Below are positions 57,206 to 64,000 of a stretch of DNA of 64,000 nt, one piece after another. Origin of the DNA: Whalleya microplaca (lineage: Eukaryota > Ascomycota > Sordariomycetes > Xylariales > Xylariaceae); NCBI GenBank assembly GCA_022497155.1, contig MU385720.1, positions 372,001 through 436,000 on the forward strand, read 5' to 3'. Position numbers and translations under genes: made by a program. The notes beneath the pieces were generated by a model. That model did not search any database, was not told the origin of the DNA, and saw only the letters and a program-made list of their open reading frames with translations. The number at the start of each line of letters is the position of its first letter. Within the stretch, counting starts at the first letter, position 1.

Positions 57206-58508
57206 TCAGTTATCTCTCCATTCGTTCCCGTTGTTCACGCCCGCGGGCGCCTGGTTGTTGTGCGCCGACGCCGACGGCAGCCCATCCTCATCGTCGTCGT
57301 CATCGAGGACGCGCGCCAGCTCGTCAGGGTCTCGCATCTTGGCGTCGGGGTCGGCGGCCGACTCGTCGAGCTCGTCGTCGTCGGTATCGTGGGCCTCGTG
57401 CTCGCGGACGCCGTCATCGGCACTGATAGAGATGCCCCTAGACCCCCACTTATTGCGGCGCTGCGACGATGCCGCACCGTTGCCGTTGAGGCCGCCGCCG
57501 GCGCCGCGCCCGAGGGCGGGGGCGCCCTCCTCGTCGTCCTGGTCGGCGGCCTCGAAGCGCTTGTTGCCGAAGATGCGGTTGAGCAGCCAGCCGCGGCGGA
57601 TGTCGTCGGCGTCGACGACGCCGCCGCCGCGCAGCTTGACGCGCTGGCGCGTGTAGTACACCCAGAAGAAGTCGACGTACAGCGCCGTCTGCACGATGCC
57701 GAAGATGACGGAGACGGCGTTGGGCGGCCGGTCGTTGACGTCGAACTCGCGCCAGATCCAGTTCAGCATGTACAGCGCCCGGTACGAGCCCAGCGCCAGC
57801 AGGTAGAACGAGTCGATCACCGTCGGCACCGTCGTCTGCCGCAGGAGGAGCAGTTGCGGGAGCACGCAGATGGATTCGAGGATCTGCGAGAAGTCCCATA
57901 GCCACTGGTGGTGGAGGAAGAGTTAGTCAGGCTCAGGCACAGGTTATGGGTGGATGTATGCATGGATCGGGCGAACTGATGTTGGCTTGGTTAAAGAACG
58001 TACCGTGAAGAAGCTCCAGCGCTGTTTGCCTTCGAAGATCAACATGGCGAAGGGCGAGGCGACCAGCGATCCCAACAGGATGGCGGCGCCCAGCTTCCAG
58101 GCAATCTCCCGCTCCCGGGTCCGCGGGTATATCCACCGCATGACCGCGATGATGTAGATGGAGGATATGATGTAGAACAGCTTGAAGAAGTAGTTCCAGC
58201 TCGACGTCTCGGTGAAGAAGTCGGTGTACCTCGAGCAGAAGACGATGGCGTAGAGGCCTTGGGTGATCATGGAGACACCTGGAGAGAGAGAACATGTTAG
58301 TCCACAGAAGCCCTGCGGTAGGTGCGGTGTTTGAGAGCTACTTACCTTCAGCGCTCCGATTCCGATGGATAGCAAAGATCAGAATGCATTTTGAGAGGAG
58401 ATGGGAACAATCCCCCAGTATTCGAAATACCTGCAATCAGAATTTGTTTAGCTAGGAGTGGCAGGGTTGGACGGAAGAGGTGTTAACACGAACGTTCCAG
58501 GCAGTCAT
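57206..58508 (-). CDS. ERD2: ER lumen protein-retaining (H/KDEL) receptor with long acidic tail (357 aa)
   Basis: Retrieves HDEL/KDEL proteins from Golgi to ER; seven membrane spans (family knowledge). Exons 58508-58494 (15 nt), 58430-58346, 58278-58004 and 57904-57206. Introns are 58493-58431 (63 bp), 58345-58279 (67 bp) and 58003-57905 (99 bp). Total 1,074 nt, 358 codons. The join gives MTAW-N/VFRILGDCSHLLSKC, then RNRSAEG/VSMITQGLYAIVF, RYTDFF, FTV/..WLWDFSQILESICVLPQL, LLLRQTTVPTVIDSFYLLAL, GSYRALYMLNWIWREF and VDFFWVYYTRQRVKLR, all typical of ERD2. The core ends near residue 217; a further ~140 residues are soluble and acidic (VLDDDDDEDGLPSASAH near the end), against ~215 total in yeast or animals. 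The first donor, GTTCGT, is non-standard, but it gives the exact family N-terminus. Converges with GH76. Confidence 0.9.
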
Positions 58509-59487
58509 CTTGATAAGGTGCTTCGTTTGAAGCTATCACAGCTCTCGACGATGGATGGAGGGTGGACAACTTCTTCCCGGGCAGCCCTGATTCACATCTC
58601 AGAGCTCGCTGTTCCGTACAGGAGTTGTAGATTCGTAGTTGAAGTATAGTATGTAGTCAGTTACACTACAGAGGTAGCTGCTACGGTTAGAATGGGAGTG
58701 GAATTGGAGGAATAAAAAAGGGTCCTTATGTGTCAGCCTGCCATGGGTTCATGGGTTGCTTACAAGAGAATGTCTCATGAGGAAGTCATATGCGCGGCCT
58801 GGGGAGCTATTACGTGTATTGTACTTCGAGGGTGGGTCGTAAGTAGAAGCCGGGGTCTACATGTATGGTTGGGTTCTGTACGTTGACGTTGACTGTGGCT
58901 TGTACCTCCTGAGACCTCTAGCCACAATCTTGTTGAGCCACATGTCTATTACTCAGCGCTTCAACGTCTATCGTGACTTATACACGGGCAATCACACACA
59001 AGAGCGACATGGGATGCATATAATTACTTTACTTGTTGAGAAGACAAGATGGGCAGTAAACTCCTATGATATACCCTATGAAATCAGAAGAGAAAAGTAA
59101 CCTATCGTATACATGCATTGAGCAGTGTAATACCTAGCTTCAGGCTTCCGGATCCTTAAGAGAGGTAAGACTCCCAGCGGATTCTTCCCAAGTCTCAAGT
59201 CGTTGGAGGCTTCCACCACCAACATCCTAGAGCCCCTTCTCATGAGCAGTCCGGAGCCTCAACTCGGGAGATGTAAAAGAAAAGCAAGAAAACAAAATCA
59301 GTCTTGGGTATCATTCACAGGCCAATGCTGCTGAAATCACATGTTCCTTGGTCGGATGAAAGAACCAGCCCGGCTTTACTTTATTTCCTTGATCTTCAGA
59401 AAAGCATAAAGCGTCCAAGATGGCGGTGCGTGTTATACACGGTCGAATTTCTCGCACTGCATTCTGGTTCCCTGAGCCAATGTGATA
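58509..59487. other. 0.98-kb intergenic region upstream of ERD2
   Basis: ERD2 promoter plus 3' flank of the 475-aa gene. No gene, repeat or element recognised. Confidence 0.55.
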
Positions 59488-60915
59488 TTACTGTTGGCCT
59501 TCATCGTCGATCTTCCTTGGCTTGACACCCAGCGGGAGATGCCACAGGTAATCCGGAACCGTGCCGTCGTTCAGATGCCAGAAGCCACGGTCGCACTTCT
59601 TTAAGGTAGCGTGACCCTTAGCACCATCGGAAGGCACATCATTCATTTCGGTATCGCCCAAAAGGTCCTCTGTACCCTTGGAAAGCACATCATTCATTTC
59701 AATATCGCCGAAAAGGTCATCTGTATCGTTCATCTCGCTATCGCCGAAGAGGTCATCAATGCTGGCCGGTGATGGATGACCTTTGGGGCTGTCGTGCTGT
59801 GGTTCAACACTATCCGATGAAGATGTTGAGGTGTTGCTTGGGCTGGCCTGGCAAGTAGCATTCTTGGGGTATTTGGCTAAGCGTTCTTCGTTTGAGAGGA
59901 GCTCGCTGTCTTTAAGCTGGGCATGACCAGGCTTCGGGGATATGACAAAGTGCACTTTCTTAACCGGGCGGCTTCCATCGCTGTCTCGCCGAGGGCTCTC
60001 CTTCTCAGCACTTCCCTTGGGAGCTTCAGTCTCAGGTGTCGCTTGCGAACTGCCGTCGATGTCCAATGGCGGCGGGGGTGGCTGCACAACTGGATCAGGC
60101 TGTCCAACGATCCCAGCCAGGCGGTTCCATTGCGAAAGGTCCATGAATTCTTCGCGGTGGGGGGTCAACTTGAGTGGACATTCAACGGGCGGACCGAAGT
60201 CGCAGACATCCTCCCATGCTACACCGGTCTTGGCCCTCCACCCGTCAGACATCAACTTTTGGAAGGCGTATCGAGGCGGAGGCATTGTATCAGGCAAGCC
60301 AGCGTCCTTCATCTCATGGTTCCAGAAGTCGGCCAGTCCCGCACCTCGCAGCAGCAGCCAGTGCCACACTGCCCAAGCCTCGACGGGCTGACATTCGTCA
60401 AGGAATCGAATAACCCTGCCGCGCAGCACGGTTTCGAGGTCGATGCAGGTATCGCAAGGCCGATGGATGAAGCCGGTGGTGACATATGCCTCCGATTGGC
60501 AACTTCTTGCACTTTTATATCGGGTGTGTATATCCTTCCAAAGGGGGAAGTTCAGTTCCATTTCAATTCCTTCGATCCCGCCCATCACCTGTTGATCCTC
60601 GGCAGTCTCATCGTCGCGAACGGTAAATCGAGGCTGCTTGCACAGATCGCAGAATGGTATCCATAAGGTAATCAATCTGTAGTTCGTCTGCGTCTGGCTT
60701 TGTCTCCTTCTGCTCCTGGTGCTCTTGTTGCAGGTTTGGCATTCAGCCAGTTCCTCGCTAGGCCAGTCGAGTTCCGGACAGTAGATTCGTTGAAGGGTGG
60801 GATTATCAACAGTTTGTTGCGTGTAGGGATCAAAGTATTCAGTCAAGACATCCTCGCATGGGGTAAAGCTGACGGGATAATCGCAGTCGCATTCCATACG
60901 TCCGAGGAAGCACAT
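59488..60915 (-). CDS. Uncharacterised 475-aa protein with Cys-pair head and acidic DDLFGD repeat
   Basis: Single exon, ATG 60913-60915, stop TAA. No family recognised. The N-terminal half has spaced Cys pairs (CDCDYP, CQTCNKS, FCDLCKQPRF, CDTCIDLE) that may bind metal, and a Trp/aromatic-rich middle (VEAWAVWHWLLLRGAGLADF, DFWNHEMKDAGLP). From about residue 265 it is disordered: poly-Pro (PPPPPLD), Ser/Glu/Asp-rich. Near residues 388-440 is a degenerate repeat: DDLFGDSEMND, DDLFGDIEMNDVLSKG and EDLLGDTEMNDVPSDG; the last two units are 17 residues (51 bp) apart. The extreme C-terminus is conserved-looking (CDRGFWHLNDGTVPDYLWHL, PLGVKPRKIDD). No signal or membrane span. May be lineage-specific. 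Confidence 0.78.
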   Translation of the reverse strand: MCFLGRMECDCDYPVSFTPCEDVLTEYFDPYTQQTVDNPTLQRIYCPELDWPSEELAECQTCNKSTRSRRRQSQTQTNYRLITLWIPFCDLCKQPRFTVRDDETAEDQQVMGGIEGIEMELNFPLWKDIHTRYKSARSCQSEAYVTTGFIHRPCDTCIDLETVLRGRVIRFLDECQPVEAWAVWHWLLLRGAGLADFWNHEMKDAGLPDTMPPPRYAFQKLMSDGWRAKTGVAWEDVCDFGPPVECPLKLTPHREEFMDLSQWNRLAGIVGQPDPVVQPPPPPLDIDGSSQATPETEAPKGSAEKESPRRDSDGSRPVKKVHFVISPKPGHAQLKDSELLSNEERLAKYPKNATCQASPSNTSTSSSDSVEPQHDSPKGHPSPASIDDLFGDSEMNDTDDLFGDIEMNDVLSKGTEDLLGDTEMNDVPSDGAKGHATLKKCDRGFWHLNDGTVPDYLWHLPLGVKPRKIDDEGQQ

Positions 60916-63409
60916 GGTGAAGTTTCAGACTGTGGGCTGGGTAGGTAGAATTGCAATGGTGAAAGGAAGGAGTTGAGGAGATCTAAATGATCGAGGTCAG
61001 CATTAACGGCTAATTCACATGTCGCTAGGAAGTAGCTAAGAAATCCTTGGGATTTAGATCCTAGGTAGGGGGAAAGGGAAGGAAATCGAAACACACCTGG
61101 GGCACTCGATGCGTGTGGAATTCCGAGCTCTTTTGGCGATAGTACGAGCCTTGGTTGCCAGGGAGCTGTCGTGTACAGAACAGGCAGTGAGATCAGGCTA
61201 GGAGGTACAACAAAGCTGCTCTGGACGTTTTAGGCGCGCAAAGTGTCAATTATGTACCAAGAAGGCTGGAGAAATATTTAGATTCCTTGGCCAAAGTATT
61301 AGACAGATTACTGTTTTGCTTCTAAGGTGGGTGGGATTAAATATAAATTTCGAATGTTGGCGGAGGAAGGTAGCTTACAATGGTGTGCAGAGGGGCAGAT
61401 GGGTGTTGCGTTTGGAATTCTAGTAGTCAATTCGCGTGGATCGGGACAATGTGCGGAAAATTAACAATACTTGGGACAAGATACATTGCCCGCATATTGT
61501 ACACAGAGAGTATTCACTCCAGAGGTCCCTCGTAATGAATCACATGTGGTATTCAGTATCAGCAGCGCTAGATGAATAGATCACCAGTCACTCCATGACA
61601 TCTCCTAAGACGCTACTCCTGTCAAACACTACTTAACAATAGGCCAGGCTATGCATGCACCCCGTACATATTGTAGTCCTTCCACTCGTCATGGGTGAAG
61701 GGAACCATGATTAATGCAATATACAACGCTACCAGTGACTTGTACTTTATGTACTACTCTCTACTGAATAGTAGATACCTGTACTGCATTCAAGCTCCTA
61801 GAAGTGACATGAACTTAGTCATAGCGACCAGAGTAGTCAACACATAGGACTCCAGGGCATCGCAATAACTCCCCGTCACCTACGGCATACCCTAAGAGGC
61901 CACTCTCAAGTTTCTATATGAACACATCCTGCTACGGCAGACATTGAACGAAATACATATTGCGGTACACGTAAGGCTTTATGCAGAGGGCTGTAACTAA
62001 AGGTGTCAGAGTATACAAGGCGCTCATATCTGACTGGTATTGGCGCTATCGCTCCTTCCAACAGGCAAGTTACGTGAGTGTACTAATTTTCTCAAATTTC
62101 AGCACGCAAAGATATACTAAATACGTATTCCCTATCCTCTTAGCTGATGATGAAAATATTACCTTGGGTACCGAGCAGGACAACTCATAAAGCGCAGGCA
62201 GGTGAACATAAAGCCAGGAATCAATAATACAGCCTTGCCAGATTTACCAATTGTGCACTAGCTATATCAATCTCTGCCTCGTAGTTCACACATTAGTTGG
62301 TCTTGGGTTTCAGTAGGCTTTGAGCAAGGTAAGCTGTATGTTCTAGAAATATCGGTCAACAAGACTCTATTGGGACATAACATTCATGCTTGTTTAGGAA
62401 TATCATTTTGATATATCAGGCTAGATTACTCTAAGTACAGAGCTAGGAAGATACAAGTCACTTAGGTCTGGAGGCATCTCTACATTCTATACCTAGAATT
62501 GAAGAACCATGACTTTTCGTTTCCATTTCTTCTTGAACTCTCTAGGGGGCACTACAAAGCTCACTGGCTCTTTTTATCATATGGAGTACTTCAATCCAAA
62601 TAACATACATGTTGACACTCCAATTGCTTCCATCTGTTCCCCATTGCCAGTCCCTGCTTAGAATAAATGCTTGATATTGTCGTGATATATTTCTACGTGG
62701 CATTAGGAATACACGATTCCCTTTTCATGAGGCCTCTAGACGTAGTTTTACTATGACAAGCAGAAAGTACTGAGCTTCAGAAAAAAATATTGAAAACACA
62801 GAAAGGGGATTTGTGTTGGACTAATGTTGGGAATGGAAAAATACATATTATCATTACTCTCTATACACCGACTGCATGATTCATGCGTATGCAGAGTGAC
62901 ATTACGATCCTAAGACATATTGTTGAAGTAACTTAATCTGAAGACTACTAATCTATGCCCAAGTGTTTACCTGTATGTGGTGAGAGACCTTGCCATGATC
63001 TACGGCTTACATACCTAGGTGTGGATATTATCAGAGGTTCGGCATTGGCTAGTACCTACATGTATTGACCTTCAAACAATTAGATTTGATTTCTATACTA
63101 CACCACAGCATTGTTCCAGGGTATTAATGAATTCAATTCAAAATAATAGTTTGTATTGTAGGCAAATAGCAATTGAGTACCTAGAGTTGTGGTAACTCAC
63201 TATATTGTCACTACCAGAGGTTGATTGCAGCTGGCGGCCAGCTGCAACAATCACATGCAATTAATCATCTTCTGTTATCTAATCGCGGCGCGTCTCAACG
63301 CGTCCAATAGGCTCGAAGCAACAGCCAGAATATCAAACAGCTCTTGAGGGAACGAATTCAAGACATGATATTACGAAATTAGAAACCGGCAAGACTCCCG
63401 AGCAGCACT
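60916..63409. other. 2.5-kb divergent intergenic region
   Basis: Lies between the divergent starts of the 475-aa gene and the kinetochore-like gene, so it holds both promoters. Mixed, AT-rich; no gene or repeat found. Confidence 0.55.
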
Positions 63410-64000
63410 ATGGCTACTAGTAAGTATATACTCTCATCCATCACCAAGATTGGCTCGCTGAACACTTCCAGATCGCGAGGAGCGTATGCAACAGCGCATG
63501 CGCGGAGCAGGGTATGTTTTGCCTTCTAGGAAATAGCCATGAATGGCTCTGTTGACAACGTACCTATAGTCGCCACGAAGTCGCGGATGTATCCTTCAAC
63601 TTCGTCCTCCCCGGCGCCGAAGTGTCCCCCGAAGCCCCCCCACCATCACCACCCCCTCCACCCACCGTCCGGTCCGAGCCAAACACATCAGCAAAGCGGC
63701 GCCGCCTGAACCCCGAAGACGGGCCCCCGAGCTCGCAGACCCGATCGAGCGCCTCCAGAGCCTCGAGGACATCGGCACGGCGCGACGAGCCGAGGGCAGA
63801 CCCGTACAACGTCCTGCAACACAAAAGCCCCGAAAAAGGCCGCGAAAACGAAATCCCAGCTACGAGCCCGGCAGGCGAGGAAGAGCCACACCAGAATGAC
63901 GATGGTGATGATACAGCTGAATCCGTGCCCGCGGTCGCAGCGCACCGCCCGCTCTCACGGGGCTCGCTCGCCTCCCGCCTCTCGGCGGAGCCCCTGGTCG
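63410..64000 (+). CDS. 5' end of a nuclear-type protein, possibly CENP-U/Ame1 kinetochore subunit (cut by window edge)
   Basis: Exons 63410-63419 (10 nt), 63472-63511 (40 nt), then 63570 onward to the edge. Introns are 52 and 58 bp (GTAAGT...CAG and GTATGT...TAG). About 160 residues are visible. The N-terminus reads MATNREERMQQRMRGAGRHE then VADVSFNFVLPGAEVSPEAP, followed by poly-Pro, a basic KRRRL patch and Ser/Arg-rich disordered sequence ending SRGSLASRLSAEPLV. The short Arg-rich head with RxRG-x-x-R, followed by an acidic/hydrophobic patch, recalls the Mis12-complex-binding N-terminus of yeast Ame1 (CENP-U). That is inference from a short motif, and the rest of the gene is missing. The exons are supported by consistent splice sites and frame. 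Confidence 0.6.

Noticed and set aside
59923..60666. 247-codon plus-strand ORF
   Set aside because: Lies wholly antisense to the 475-aa gene, whose minus frame has better composition and repeats.
1..64000. CRISPR arrays, rRNA, viral genes, secondary-metabolite core enzymes
   Set aside because: None seen on reading; the spaced repeats present are simple tandem arrays, and no polyketide, peptide-synthetase or terpene motifs were found.

Overview
The window looks like nuclear DNA of a filamentous ascomycete (Pezizomycotina; I lean to Sordariomycetes, which is inference). The grounds are short introns (about 50-140 bp, mostly GTRAGT...YAG), fungus-restricted families (a Zn2Cys6 regulator, a GH76 mannanase, a Meu6-type PH protein, an ERD2 with a long tail) and fungal housekeeping genes (PEX2, MSK1, TIM10, ADK2, Kap120). 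I support 14 protein genes, two of them cut by the window edges. Every multi-exon model was joined by hand and stays in frame. Gene density is low, with intergenic stretches of 4.8-10.7 kb.

Layout. 1-8.3 kb: 5' half of a Kap120-type importin (-), a 614-aa Zn2Cys6 transcription factor (-) and PEX2 (+). 8.3-14.9 kb: gene-free stretch holding a 384-bp hAT-like MITE with a perfect 8-bp target duplication. 14.9-17.0 kb: a 649-aa multi-pass membrane protein (+). 17-23.5 kb: gene-free, rich in microsatellites, with a telomere-like (TCCTAA)5 run. 23.5-24.8 kb: adenine phosphoribosyltransferase (+) with a 539-bp intron. 29.6-31.4 kb: Meu6-type PH protein (-). 31.4-42.1 kb: gene-poor, with a second MITE (473 bp, 49-bp inverted repeats, 10-bp target duplication) and several coding-like or tRNA-like scraps. 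42.1-44.7 kb: an unrecognised 814-aa protein (+). 47.1-52.6 kb: a mitochondrial group with MSK1 (-) and TIM10 (+) divergent from a 565-bp spacer, followed by mitochondrial-type adenylate kinase (+). 54.3-58.5 kb: a secreted GH76 enzyme (+) converging on ERD2 (-). 59.5-60.9 kb: an unrecognised 475-aa protein with an acidic repeat (-). 63.4-64.0 kb: start of a gene that may encode the CENP-U/Ame1 kinetochore subunit (+).

Function. Most genes are single-copy cell-biology genes (nuclear import, peroxisome biogenesis, mitochondrial translation/import/nucleotide balance, ER retrieval, purine salvage, cell wall). There is no metabolite cluster, defence island, CRISPR array or rRNA. The clearest undescribed items are the two non-autonomous DNA transposons. 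The most interesting gene-level points are the two orphan proteins, a 10-nt and a 15-nt first coding exon, the PEX2 upstream ORFs, and the shared MSK1/TIM10 promoter.
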